From CAVRQM01 sp963732775 (lineage in GTDB: Bacteria; Pseudomonadota; Alphaproteobacteria; Acetobacterales; Acetobacteraceae): a DNA stretch of 64,000 nt. The notes below the pieces were generated by a model. It was not told the origin of the DNA, made no database searches, and saw only the letters and a program-made list of their open reading frames with translations. Position 1 is the first letter of the stretch. Each line of letters begins with the position of its first letter. Location of the stretch: assembly GCA_963732775.1 (NCBI GenBank), contig CAVTAR010000001.1:1178001-1242000 (forward strand). Reading direction: 5' to 3'. This document shows, piece by piece, positions 36,492-46,607 of the stretch. Both the position numbers and the translations under genes were made by a program.

Positions 36492-37343
36492 TCACCGCGG
36501 CACCGTTCCAAACGTGACGCCGCGCAGCAACTGCCCCTGGAGCAAAAACGCCACCAGGAACACCGGCAGCAGATAGATCGTGCCGGCGGCTGCGAACAGG
36601 CCCCAGTCGATGCCGACGTCGGCCCCCATCACGCGCAGCATGGCAATCGGGATGGTGCGCGTGTCCTGGCCGGTCAGCATCTGCGCGAACAGGAAGTCGT
36701 TCCAGGTAAAGATCATCGCGATCACCGCCGTCGCGGCCAGCCCGGCGCCGAGCCGCGGCAGGCAGATCTTGCGCAGGATGCCGAGATGGGAGGTGCCGTC
36801 CAGCCAGGCCGCTTCCTCGGGCGCACGGGGCAGGTCGTCGAGGAAGCTCTTCAGCATCCATACCGCGAACGGGATGTTGAGCGCGACGTAGACGGCGACG
36901 ATCCCGCCATAGCTGCCGCCCAGGCCGGCGCGGCTGAACAGCACGTACAGCGGCACGATGGTCACCAGCGGCGGCATCATGCGCAGCACCAGCATCCAGA
37001 ACAGCCAGCGCTCGGCGCCCGGCACGCGCAGCCGCGAGAATCCGTAGGCCGCGGCCAGCCCGAGGCACAGCGCGAGCCCTACGCTTACGCCGGCGATGCC
37101 CAGGCTATTGGCGACGTTGCGCGCGAAGCCGCCGGCCGCGACCTGCACGCCGTCCGTGGTGGCGCCCGTGAACAGGCTGCGGAAATGCTCCAGCGTGGGC
37201 CTGAACATCAGTTTCGGCGGCACCGCGAGCTGGTCCTGACGTGTCTTGAACGCCGCAAGCAGCATCCAGAGTACCGGCACGAAATACACGAGACCCACCA
37301 GCGTCGCCATCGCCGCGCGCAGCCGTCCCGCTCGCTCGGGCAT
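36492..37343 (-). CDS. carbohydrate ABC transporter permease, MalG type (first pair)
   Basis: The 283-residue inner-membrane protein has six hydrophobic helices and the EAA loop EEAAWLDGTSHLGILRKICLP that docks on the ATPase. The start of the domain, FVPVLWMLLAAFKTRQD, is typical of MalG-type permeases. The C-terminal end GVTFGTVPR is almost the same as that of the forward-strand permease ending at 42996. The ATG at 37343 overlaps the stop of the partner permease (TGATG). This pair carries no frameshift, in contrast to the forward-strand genes. Confidence 0.9.
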   Translation of the reverse strand: MPERAGRLRAAMATLVGLVYFVPVLWMLLAAFKTRQDQLAVPPKLMFRPTLEHFRSLFTGATTDGVQVAAGGFARNVANSLGIAGVSVGLALCLGLAAAYGFSRLRVPGAERWLFWMLVLRMMPPLVTIVPLYVLFSRAGLGGSYGGIVAVYVALNIPFAVWMLKSFLDDLPRAPEEAAWLDGTSHLGILRKICLPRLGAGLAATAVIAMIFTWNDFLFAQMLTGQDTRTIPIAMLRVMGADVGIDWGLFAAAGTIYLLPVFLVAFLLQGQLLRGVTFGTVPR

Positions 37344-38224
37344 CAGGCGACACTCCGGCGCCGCACCGCCTGCATATACAGCGACACCAGGACGACCACT
37401 GTGAAGGCCGAGAAACTGGCCAGCGCAGAGGCGCGCCCGGTCTGGAAGTTTACGAACGCGGTGTCGTAGATCAGCGTGGACAGCGTCTCCGTCGACCCGC
37501 CCGGCCCGCCATTGGTAATGGTGTAGATCAGGTCGAAGCCGTTGAATGTCTCGATGACCCGGAACAGCACTGCGAGCAGCAGCACGCCGCGCAGCGCGGG
37601 CCACACGACGGCGCGGAAGCGCTGCCACGCCGGGGCGCGGTCGATTTCCGCCGCCTCGCGCAGCTGCCGCGGCACGCCATCCAGCCCGGCCATGAGCATC
37701 AGCATCACGAACGGCGACCACATCCAGGCATCGGCCACGACCAGGCTCGTCATCGCCGAGGCGGGCGTTGCGAGCGGCACGAACGGCTGGCCGAGAAGCG
37801 GCCGCAACACGGCGGAGACCAGCCCGAAGGTCGGGTCGTAGAACAGGTTGAAGAACGTGCCGACCGCGACGGTGGAGAGCAGCATCGGCGCCAGCACCAA
37901 CATCAGCACGAGGCGGCGCCCGGCGAACGGCCGGTGGAACAGCCACGCGAGGAGCGCGCCCGCCACCACCTGCACGCCTACGCTGCCGGCGATCAGCGTG
38001 CCGGTGTTGCGCAGGTGCTCCCAGGTGTCCGCGTCGGCGAGCTGGTCGAGGTAGTTGTCCAGGCCGACGAACCGCGGCGGCACGCGGGCGTGGAAGAAGT
38101 CGTAGCGGAAGAAGCCCATGCCGACCGACCACAGGATCGGCAAGGCGTTCAGCACCGAGAGCACGGCGAGCGCCGGTGTTACGGCCGGCCAGCCAATGGT
38201 CCTGTCGAGCACCGTGCCGCGCAC
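37343..38224 (-). CDS. carbohydrate ABC transporter permease, MalF type (first pair)
   Basis: The 293-residue protein has six membrane helices and the EAA loop REAAEIDRAPAWQRFRAVVWPALRG. Segments such as DAWMWSPFVMLMLMAGL and FRVIETFNGFDLIYTITNGGPGGSTETL are paralogous, nearly residue for residue, to the permease at 41153-42136. It is transcribed away from the ATPase gene at 38464 across a 239-base region that should hold both promoters. No binding protein or ATPase accompanies it on its own strand, so it probably shares those of the forward-strand operon. Confidence 0.9.
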   Translation of the reverse strand: MRGTVLDRTIGWPAVTPALAVLSVLNALPILWSVGMGFFRYDFFHARVPPRFVGLDNYLDQLADADTWEHLRNTGTLIAGSVGVQVVAGALLAWLFHRPFAGRRLVLMLVLAPMLLSTVAVGTFFNLFYDPTFGLVSAVLRPLLGQPFVPLATPASAMTSLVVADAWMWSPFVMLMLMAGLDGVPRQLREAAEIDRAPAWQRFRAVVWPALRGVLLLAVLFRVIETFNGFDLIYTITNGGPGGSTETLSTLIYDTAFVNFQTGRASALASFSAFTVVVLVSLYMQAVRRRSVA

Positions 38225-38463
38225 GCGCTGCCTCCGCCGGCCGCCGAGGGTTCATGCCGAGAGCTGCCCGGCGAGCGGTAGCGCGGCCCCCTAGGCCCCG
38301 CAAGCCCGTCGGTTCGGTCAGAAACACGTTGCACCCATACCGCCGCGAGCGATAGCGTGCGCATCACCAACAAGGCGGTCGCAGCGAAGCGGCCGCAGTC
38401 GAGCAGGGGACGCGTCGGATGCCGATCGGCCAGCATTCCGCCAGGGCGGGCTGAAGCTCCGCG

Positions 38464-39608
<1,145 letters not shown>

Positions 39609-39625
39609 GGAGCGAAACATCTGCG

Positions 39626-41063
39626 ATGAGAGCGACTGCTAGGGCTGGGTCGCTGCGGCACTCGCCGCATGGGCGCTCGGCGTCGGGCGGCGCCGCCGCG
39701 CCCGCGGCGGCCAAGGAGATCACCATCAACATGGCAGCGCCCGACTGGCTGCCGACCCGCTTCATGCAGGAGGAGTTCAACCGCACCTATCAAGGCGAAG
39801 AGCGGCAACAACGTCAAGCTCGTGATCGACTTCATTCCGTGGCCGAGCTTCTACCAGCGCGTCGCCGCCTCGCTCAGCTCGGGCGAGAAGAAATACCAGA
39901 TGATCGTCACCGACAGCCAGTGGATGGGCGACTTCGTCGAGGGCGGCCACTACCTGAAGCTGAACAAGTACATCGACGCCGACCCCGAGCTGCAGGCGAT
40001 CATCGCCGACATGCATCAGGTGCTGAAGGACACCTCCTCCAGCTATCCGTACAAGTCGACGAACTACTACGGCTTCCCGCAGTTCCCGGACAATCTGGTG
40101 ACGGTCTATCCGCAACGACCTGTTCTGCAACGCGACCGAGCGGGCGAACTTCAAGAAGCAGTTCAACAAGACGCTGCCGTGCTACTACAACGAGTGGGAG
40201 GACGGTGGACTGGGACACGTACGAGAATGATCGGCAAGTTCTTCACAGCGCAAGAAGGGCGACAAGCTGGGTGACGGCGTGGCGGACGACGACTTCTACG
40301 GCATCGCCTATCAAGCCGGGAAGGGCTACGACTTCTCGTCCATGCAGATCAACTGCATGGTCTGGGAGTTCGGCGGGAACATCTGGGACGAGACCGGCAC
40401 CAAGCCCGCGACCGGCGTGGTGAACTCCGACATCGCGGTCAAGGCGTTCGAGCACTACCTCGACCTGCTGAAGTGCATGCCGCCGGTCGCCAAGACCGGG
40501 CAGATGGACATCTTCGTCGTCCAGGACCTCTACATGCAGGGCAAGGTCGCGGCGATCGTCGACTGGGTCGGCGTCGATGGGCCCGGTGATCGACCCGAAG
40601 GTCTCCAAGGTTGCCGACAAGAGCGGCTTCGCGCAGGCGCCCGGGGCAGCGCAAGCCGGACGGCTCGATCAGCCGCTTCGCCAACATCGGCGGCCAGCCG
40701 TTCGTGCTGACCACCTGGAACAGCGACGAGGTGGTGCACGAGGCGCTGGACATCGTGAAGTGGTGGCTGTCGAAGGCCGGTGCAGATCGAAGTTCGTCAA
40801 GCACGGCGGCGGCGAGAGCGGGATGCTGAGCGTGCTGAACGATCCGGCCTACGCCACCTGGGCGCCGTACAACCGCGCCTTCGTCGACAACTATCCAGTG
40901 GCAGAAGGACATCTGGCACATCCCCGAATTCTTCCCGCTGCTGACCGAGCAGCAGGAGCAGTTCGACAAGGCGATCACCGGCCAGATCACCGCCAAGCAG
41001 GCGCTGGATACGGTGGCGGCGTTCCAGGACAAGATGCTGAAGGAAGATGGCCGGATCAAGTAA
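39626..41063 (+). CDS. extracellular sugar-binding protein of the ABC transporter (many frameshifts)
   Basis: This is the periplasmic ligand-binding component. A signal peptide appears only after correcting an early shift (WVAAALAAWALGV). The mature protein then reads NMAAPDWLPTRFMQEEFN, LVIDFIPWPSFYQRVAASLSSG, MIVTDSQWMGDFVEGGHYLKL, YYGFPQFPDNLVTVY, YGIAYQAGKGYDFSSMQ, QDLYMQGKVAAIVDWVG and ISRFANIGGQPFVLTTWN. The pattern is that of family 1 binding proteins for sugars, polyols or glycerol derivatives. Roughly a dozen shifts, nearly all one-base gains, break the frame. The ATG at 39626 follows AGGAG by 13 bases, and the end is TAA at 41061-41063. Confidence 0.8.
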
Positions 41064-41152
41064 TGACCGCCTGACACTCGAGCAGCCGTCCGCCCCGGCC
41101 TCGGATCGCGAAGCGAACCAAGGCCGGGTGCGAGTGGCTCGCCGCTCGCACG

Positions 41153-42136
41153 ATGCCGGAACGGATGACGCCGATGCCCGATGCTGCTACCCCTCGCAGC
41201 GCCACCGCGCTCACGACCTCGCCCGCGCGCAGGCCGGGGTTCCTGCGCTGGCTGCTGAGCCCGGCGCGGCGCGGGCCGTTCCTGGTCGCCCCGGCCATCG
41301 GCACGCTGGTGGTGGTCAACATCTTCCCGTTGATGTGGTCGTACGGCCTCAGTTTCTTCGCCTACAAGGCCAACCGGCATCGCCATTCCGCCGCGCTGGA
41401 TCGGACTGGACAATTACCTCGACCTGTGTGCCGGACGAGGAGTCTGGGCCCGCTTCACCGAACACCGCGGTCATCGTCATCGGCAGCGTGTTCGCTGCAG
41501 CTGGTCATCGGCTTCCTGCTGGCGCTGCTGTTCAGCAAGGAGTTTCCGCTGCGGCGCTATCTGCTGATGCTGGTGCTGGCGCCGATGATGCTGTCGCTGT
41601 CGGCGGTCGGCGTGTTCTTCAAGCTGTTCTACGATCCGACGCTGGGCTTCATCCCGCGCTTCGTGCAGCTCTTCACCGGCGAGCCGTTCGTGATCCTGGA
41701 CACGCCGCTGAAGGCCACCATCGGGATCGTCTGCGCCGACGCCTGGATGTGGTCGCCGTTCGTCATGCTGCTGGTGCTAGCCGGCCTCGTCTCGCGTGCC
41801 GAAGTATCTCTACGAGGCGGCGGAGATCGATCGCGCCAGCGCCTGGCGGCGTTTCCGCACCATCACTTTCCCCTACATCAGAGCCTGCTGCTGCTGGCCC
41901 TGCTGTTCCGCACCATCGAGACGTTCAAGCTATTCGACGTGGTCTACATCCTGACCGAGGGCGGGCCGGGCTCGTCGACCGAGACGATCTCGGTCTATCT
42001 GTACCGCGTGGCGTTCAACTATTTCCAGACCGGACGGGCCTCGGCGCTCGGCTACATCCTGCTGTTCGCGGTCATCGTGCTGACGAGCCTGTACCTGTAC
42101 GCGATCCAGGCACGGCGGACGGAGGCGTTGCAGTGA
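41153..42136 (+). CDS. carbohydrate ABC transporter permease, MalF type (second pair, local frameshifts)
   Basis: The membrane protein is close to the permease at 37343-38224. It has LMLVLAPMMLSLSAVGVFF, DAWMWSPFVMLLVLAGL and FRTIETFKLFDVVYILTEGG. Two stretches run out of frame but recover. One is near 41380-41500, where WIGLDNYLDL and NTAVIVIGSV are readable in other frames. The other is near 41795-41885, where the EAA loop VPKYLYEAAEIDRASAWRRF is readable. The net frame is kept, so the stop at 42136 is the true end. Several nearby ATGs (41153, 41165, 41174) compete as starts, none with a clear ribosome site. It overlaps the next gene as GTGA. Confidence 0.82.
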   Translation: MPERMTPMPDAATPRSATALTTSPARRPGFLRWLLSPARRGPFLVAPAIGTLVVVNIFPLMWSYGLSFFAYKANRHRHSAALDRTGQLPRPVCRTRSLGPLHRTPRSSSSAACSLQLVIGFLLALLFSKEFPLRRYLLMLVLAPMMLSLSAVGVFFKLFYDPTLGFIPRFVQLFTGEPFVILDTPLKATIGIVCADAWMWSPFVMLLVLAGLVSRAEVSLRGGGDRSRQRLAAFPHHHFPLHQSLLLLALLFRTIETFKLFDVVYILTEGGPGSSTETISVYLYRVAFNYFQTGRASALGYILLFAVIVLTSLYLYAIQARRTEALQ

Positions 42137-42996
42137 GCGCGCAACGCGCGATCGGCACCGCCGGCTGGGGCCGCACCCTCGGCGCGGGCGCCGTGAGCAT
42201 CGTCTACTTCTTCCCGGTGCTCTACGTCATCCTCACCGCGTTCAAGACGCGGCAGGACGCGCTTAACCTCGGCCAGGTGCTGTTCACGCCGACGCTCGAC
42301 AATTTCCGTTCGGTGTTCTTCCGCGCCGCCATCGAGGGCGGCGGCGGCGAGGCCACCGGCTTCGGGCTCTACTTCTTCAACAGCGTGTTCATCGGCGGCT
42401 CCAGCGTGCTGATCGCGCTGGTGATCGGCACCGCCGCCGCCTACGGCTTCTCCCGCTTCCCGCTGCGCGGCAACGAGACCTACCTGTTCATGATCCTGAC
42501 TACGCGGATGATGCCGCCGATCATCGCCATCATGCCGATTTTCGTGATCTTCGCGCAGACCGGGTTATCCGGCACCTACGTCGGCATCATCGCACTCTAC
42601 ACCGCCTTCAACCTGCCGTTCTCGATCTGGATGGTGAAAAGCTTCTTCGACGACCTGGACCGTGACATCGAGGACGCGGCCCGCATGGACGGCAGCAGCG
42701 AGTGGCGGCTGTTCCGCAAGATTTGCCTGCCGCAGGTCTATGCCGGGCTGGCCGCCACCTTCGTGTTCGCGGTCATCCTGACCTGGAACGAGTTCATCTT
42801 CGCCCTGCTCCTGACCGGCACGCAGACGCGCACGGTGCCGGTGGCGATCGTGCGGACCATCGGCGGCTCGCTCGGCGTGGACTGGGGGCTGCTGTCGGCG
42901 ATCGAGACGCTGTTCATCATCCCCGTCGTGCTGGTGACGTTCGCGCTACAGAACCAATTGCTGCGCGGGGTCACGTTCGGGACCATCCGGCGATGA
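42133..42996 (+). CDS. carbohydrate ABC transporter permease, MalG type (second pair)
   Basis: The 287-residue six-helix permease has FFPVLYVILTAFKTRQDAL, the EAA loop EDAARMDGSSEWRLFRKICLP and the end GVTFGTIRR. It is undamaged. It is paralogous to 36492-37343; the similarity runs over the whole length, so the two permease pairs came from a duplication that ended up inverted around the ATPase and binding-protein genes. The start is a GTG at 42133 inside the previous stop, and its own stop overlaps the next ATG as ATGA. Confidence 0.92.
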   Translation: MSAQRAIGTAGWGRTLGAGAVSIVYFFPVLYVILTAFKTRQDALNLGQVLFTPTLDNFRSVFFRAAIEGGGGEATGFGLYFFNSVFIGGSSVLIALVIGTAAAYGFSRFPLRGNETYLFMILTTRMMPPIIAIMPIFVIFAQTGLSGTYVGIIALYTAFNLPFSIWMVKSFFDDLDRDIEDAARMDGSSEWRLFRKICLPQVYAGLAATFVFAVILTWNEFIFALLLTGTQTRTVPVAIVRTIGGSLGVDWGLLSAIETLFIIPVVLVTFALQNQLLRGVTFGTIRR

Positions 42997-44108
42997 CGCC
43001 GGTCGCCGGCGACATCCGCTTGCAGGGCGTCACCAAGCGCTTCTCGAACCTGCTCGCCGTCGACCACGTCGACCTCACCGTGGGCGCGGGCGAGGTGGTG
43101 TGCCTGCTCGGCCCGTCGGGCTGCGGCAAGACCACCACGCTGCGCATGGTGGCGGGTCTGGAGGGCGCCAGCGACGGCGACATCTACATCGCCGACCGCC
43201 GTGTCAACGATCTGTCCGCGCGTGACAGGAACGTCGCGATGGCGTTCCAGTTCTACGCGCTCTACCCCAGCCTGACCGTGCGCGGAAAACCTGGCCTACC
43301 CACTGCACGCCGAGCGGCTGTCCCGACGCAGATCGGGTGGCGCGGGTAGCGCGGGTCGGCGAGGATCCTCGACCTCGAGGCGGTCCTTGACCGCCGCCCG
43401 CACCAGCTTGGCGAGGGCGAGAAGCAGCGCGTGGCTGTCGGCCGCTCGATCGTGCGCGAGCCAACCTGCTTCCTGTTCGACGAGCCGCTGAGCCGGCTCG
43501 ATATCCAGCTCCGCCAGCAGATGCGCACGCAGATCAAGGAGGTGCTGGAGGATCTCGACAAGCCCACCGTGATCGTGACGCACGACCAGATCGAGGCGCT
43601 GACCATGGCCGACCGCATCGCGGTCATGCGCGCGGGGCTGCTCGAACAGGTGGCGAGCCCGCACGACCTGTTCGCCTCGCCCGCGAACCTGTTCGTGGCA
43701 GGCTTCATCGGCACGCCGCAGATGAACCTGCTGCCCGCCGTCCTGGTCGAGACCAGCAAGCACGCCGGCGGATTTATCCTGGCGCGGCTGTCGCTGCTGG
43801 GCGAGACGATCACCGCCGTGGTGGAGCCGCAGGTGCAGCGCCTGCCGCCCGGCGCGTCGGTGACGCTCGGCGTCCGCCCGCGCAGCTTCGAGCTGGTGGC
43901 TCCCGAGACCCGCGACGCGCTGCACGCCGTCGTCGACCTGATCGAGCCGATGGGGGCCGAAATGCTGCTGCACCTGGTGGAGGCCGGCGCGGACCTGCGC
44001 TGCGTCGTGCCCCACACCGCGACTGCAGCGGTGGGCGAGCGGGTCGGCGTGCGCTGCAAGCCGGGACAGTTGCACGTGTTCGACCCGCAGGGCAGGCGGC
44101 TCGGATGA
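42993..44108 (+). CDS. ABC transporter ATPase 2, degenerate signature motif (frameshifted)
   Basis: The MalK-like ATPase has Walker A GPSGCGKTTTLRM, Walker B CFLFDEPLSRLDIQL and a normal switch region VIVTHDQIEALTMADRI. The C-terminal regulatory domain includes GTPQMNLLPAVL and VTLGVRPRSFELV. The family signature LSGGEKQR is instead LGEGEKQR (43407-43430), in frame with the downstream part. Between about 43284 and 43400 the frame is broken by several shifts (ENLAYPLHAERL is readable one frame over). It is the partner of ATPase 1, which has a good signature but no switch histidine. The start ATG overlaps the permease stop. Confidence 0.85.
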
Positions 44109-44440
44109 GCGACCGCACCACCCATGCCCCGCCGCGTCGCCGCGGGATGTCCGTCGCCGCGGCGCGCACCATCGAGTACGCCATCGTGGCGGCCAGCATC
44201 GCAACGCTGGCGATGATCTTCCAGCCGTACTCCCTGCAGTTGTTCTCGATCGGGGCGGGGCTGATCATCGTGGTCGGCCTCGTCTTCAACCTCGTGCCGC
44301 TGGCGCAGCCCGGCAAGACGTTCTCCGGCCTGCTGAAGGGCGCGATCGTGGTCGCGCTGGTCTTCGTGTTGATGACGCTGCTGGCCCTCGGTGCCGCCGT
44401 GCTCTACGGCATCTACGTGACACCCCCGCCCGAACCGTGA
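44105..44440 (+). CDS. small three-helix membrane protein of the ABC operon
   Basis: The 111-residue protein has a basic N-terminus and three hydrophobic segments: IEYAIVAASIATLAMIF near residue 23, FSIGAGLIIVVGLVFNLVPL near 47 and GAIVVALVFVLMTLLALGAAVLYGIYV near 78. It ends in Pro/Glu. Its ATG overlaps the ATPase 2 stop as ATGA, so it belongs to the transporter operon. Some two-ATPase glycerol-type importers also carry a small membrane protein (GlpU), but this sequence shows no clear resemblance to it. It might be an accessory subunit or regulator of the permease. Confidence 0.8.
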   Translation: MSDRTTHAPPRRRGMSVAAARTIEYAIVAASIATLAMIFQPYSLQLFSIGAGLIIVVGLVFNLVPLAQPGKTFSGLLKGAIVVALVFVLMTLLALGAAVLYGIYVTPPPEP

Positions 44441-44514
44441 GCGATCGGAGTTGCCGCTTCAGCATCAATCGAGACGCGCCTCGATGAGCTGACCGAACGC
44501 CGCCATGGATCACG

Positions 44515-45417
44515 TCATCGGGCCTGGTCCGAACCGTAGTCCATGTTCCGCAGATCCTCGATGATGCCGGGCCCGGTGGGCTCCCAGCCGAGCCGCTCAC
44601 GAGTGGACGCGCTCGATGCGGGCAGGTCCATGCCGGCGAAGGGGCCGAGCCAGCCGAAATGCTCCATCGCCTCCTCGCTCGCCATCGACCTGACGGGGAC
44701 GCCGAGCCCTGCGCCGATCACCTCGGCCATCTCGCGCACCGGGACGCCTTCCTCGGCGACCGCGTGCCAGCGCGCGCCTGGTGCGTGCTTCTCCAGCGTC
44801 AGCCGGTAGAGCCGGGCGACGTCGGTCACGTGCGCTGCCGGCCAGCGGTTGGCGCCGTCGCCGACATAGGCCGACACGCGCTTCTGGCGGGCGATCTCGA
44901 TCGCCGGCGAGATCAGCCCCTGTTTCTCCGTGTCGTGCACCTGCGGCAGGCGCACGACCGCAATCGACACGCCCCGCCCCGCCACGTCCTCGCCGGCCAG
45001 TTCAGACTCCCGGCGCGGGTTGGGATTGTTACGGTCGAACACGTGCTCGACAGCCGGCTCGCCGGGTCCGCGGCTGCCCATGCCGGTCCCCGACGTGATG
45101 ATGAACGGTCGATCGGAGCCGGCGAGCACGGCGCCGATCGCCTCGACGATGCGCCGGTCCTTGGCGCAGTTTTCGACGAAGCGGGAGAAGTCGTGGTCGA
45201 AGGCGGTGTGGATCACCGCGTCCGCCCTCGCGGCACCGCTGGCGACGCTGTCCGGGTCTTCGAGCGTGCCGCGATGCGCCTCGGCGCCGGCCCGCTCGAG
45301 CGCGCGCGCGCCCGCATCGGAGCGGGTCATGCCGAGCACCTGGTGCCCGGCGTCGATCAGTTCGGGCACGATCCGCGAGCCGATGAAGCCGGTTGCGCCG
45401 GTAAGGAATACGCGCAT
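44515..45417 (-). CDS. NAD(P)-dependent epimerase/SDR family protein
   Basis: The 300-residue protein is an extended short-chain dehydrogenase. It has the Rossmann motif FLTGATGFIGSRIV at the N-terminus, then AVIHTAFDHDF and a ITSGTGMGSRG region where the catalytic serine would stand. The usual YxxxK is not obvious (RRESELAGEDVAGRG instead), as in the atypical group of NAD-dependent epimerase-like proteins. The C-terminal part (WPAAHVTDVARLYRLTLE) is standard for the family. The ATG at 45417 has GGAG upstream. It is divergent from an XRE regulator, a pair often seen in soil bacteria, where the regulator controls the dehydrogenase. Confidence 0.85.
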   Translation of the reverse strand: MRVFLTGATGFIGSRIVPELIDAGHQVLGMTRSDAGARALERAGAEAHRGTLEDPDSVASGAARADAVIHTAFDHDFSRFVENCAKDRRIVEAIGAVLAGSDRPFIITSGTGMGSRGPGEPAVEHVFDRNNPNPRRESELAGEDVAGRGVSIAVVRLPQVHDTEKQGLISPAIEIARQKRVSAYVGDGANRWPAAHVTDVARLYRLTLEKHAPGARWHAVAEEGVPVREMAEVIGAGLGVPVRSMASEEAMEHFGWLGPFAGMDLPASSASTRERLGWEPTGPGIIEDLRNMDYGSDQAR

Positions 45418-45467
45418 GTGATGTCTCCGACGTTGTGGCCGACGGCATATCGCCCAGCTCCGGTCGT

Positions 45468-45481
45468 GTTACAGTAGTGAC
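45468..45481. promoter_or_regulatory. candidate operator between the SDR and XRE genes
   Basis: GTTAC at 45468-45472 and GTGAC at 45477-45481 form an inverted repeat with 4 of 5 pairs, inside the 96-base divergent region. A TATAAG hexamer at 45492-45497 could be the -10 element of the XRE gene. The site is short and the call tentative. Confidence 0.3.
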
Positions 45482-45513
45482 TTCATCCCGGTATAAGGGG
45501 CAACAGGATCGCG

Positions 45514-46374
45514 GTGATCGTCGACATGGACAACCGGCTTGGCACCTACCTGCGCGACCGCCGCACCCGTCTCGATCCGGCGGCGCTGGGCTTCTCCCGC
45601 GGCCGCCGGCGCACGCCTGGACTGCGCCGGGAGGAGGTGGCTGAGCGCGCCAACATCAGCCCGACATGGTACACTTGGCTCGAGCAGGGGCGCGGCGGTG
45701 CGCCGTCCGCCGATGTGCTCGATCGCATCGCGAAGGGGCTGATGCTGACGGAGTACGAACGCGAGCACCTCTTCATGCTCGGCCTCGGACGCCCGCCCGA
45801 GGTCCGCTACAAGGCCGTCGACGGCGTGACCCCGCGCCTCCAGCGCGTGCTGGACGCGATGGAGGCGAGTCCGGCGATCATCAAGACCGCAACCTGGGAC
45901 GTCGTCGCCTGGAACCAGGCCGCTGCCGTGCTGCTGACCGACTATGCCAAACTGCCGCGCGAAGGGCGAAATATTCTCCGAATGATGTTTGCCGACTCGC
46001 GCGTGCGGGCCGCGCAGGAGGACTGGCTGGGCGTCGCGCGCTTCGTGATCGGCGCTTTCCGGGCGGATGCGGCGCGCGCCGGCGCGAATGCCGAGATCAC
46101 GACGCTCGTGCAGGAACTGTCCCGCACCAGCCCCGAGTTCGACGCCTTGTGGCGCGACAACGACGTGGTGGCGCACGGCGAGGGGCTGAAGCGCCTTCAC
46201 CACGGCGAGCTTGGCCTTATCGAGCTGGAGTTCTCCGCCTTCGCGGTCGACGGCAGGCCCGAGCTGGGCATGGTCGTCTACAACCCCGCGACCGACGATA
46301 CCGCAGACCGGATCCGTGATTTCCTCGATCGGCACCGGCGAGCTTGCGACCGCGCGGGCCCGGTGCCGGCGTGA
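45514..46374 (+). CDS. XRE-family regulator with MmyB-like ligand domain
   Basis: The N-terminal 90 residues are the helix-turn-helix of the MmyB-type regulators. They comprise RTRLDPAALGFSRGRRRTPGLRREEVAERANISPTWYTWLEQGR, then PSADVLDRIAKGLMLTEYEREHLFML. The C-terminal PAS-like domain has TWDVVAWNQAAAVLLTDY and HHGELGLIELEFSAFAVDGRPELGMVVYNPA, fitting the fatty-acid-binding MltR fold. It should control the divergent SDR gene. The GTG at 45514 lies 5 bases behind AGGA; the ATG at 45526 is the alternative. Confidence 0.88.
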   Translation: MIVDMDNRLGTYLRDRRTRLDPAALGFSRGRRRTPGLRREEVAERANISPTWYTWLEQGRGGAPSADVLDRIAKGLMLTEYEREHLFMLGLGRPPEVRYKAVDGVTPRLQRVLDAMEASPAIIKTATWDVVAWNQAAAVLLTDYAKLPREGRNILRMMFADSRVRAAQEDWLGVARFVIGAFRADAARAGANAEITTLVQELSRTSPEFDALWRDNDVVAHGEGLKRLHHGELGLIELEFSAFAVDGRPELGMVVYNPATDDTADRIRDFLDRHRRACDRAGPVPA

Positions 46375-46607
46375 AGATTCAAGCCCGTTCGGCGGAGTTG
46401 GGCGTTCGGAGTTTCATACTGCTTGCTGGCTGCTCGCCGACGCCCGAGGCGTGGCCGGGAATGCTGGATGCCGGGGCGGCCCACACGCCTGGGCCGTGCC
46501 CTGGCGCTGGCCCGTCAGCAGCAGGCGAGCGCCTTCGAGCTGGGTCCGCAGCCGCGGGCGCGAGCTGTATCGGGGCACGGGCCGTGGTCCCGGGCTCGGT
46601 CGCGCCG

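Noticed and set aside
33364..37068. 1,200-codon antisense frame over the coiled-coil gene
   Set aside because: It is a Leu/Arg-rich mirror of the Ala/Gln repeats (GCG/CAG codons) with no recognisable domain. The forward frame has a membrane anchor and an OmpA domain.
46375..46607. Small gene or terminator between the XRE gene and mrpD
   Set aside because: Only a 5-bp inverted repeat and overlapping high-GC frames without ribosome sites are present; nothing could be supported.
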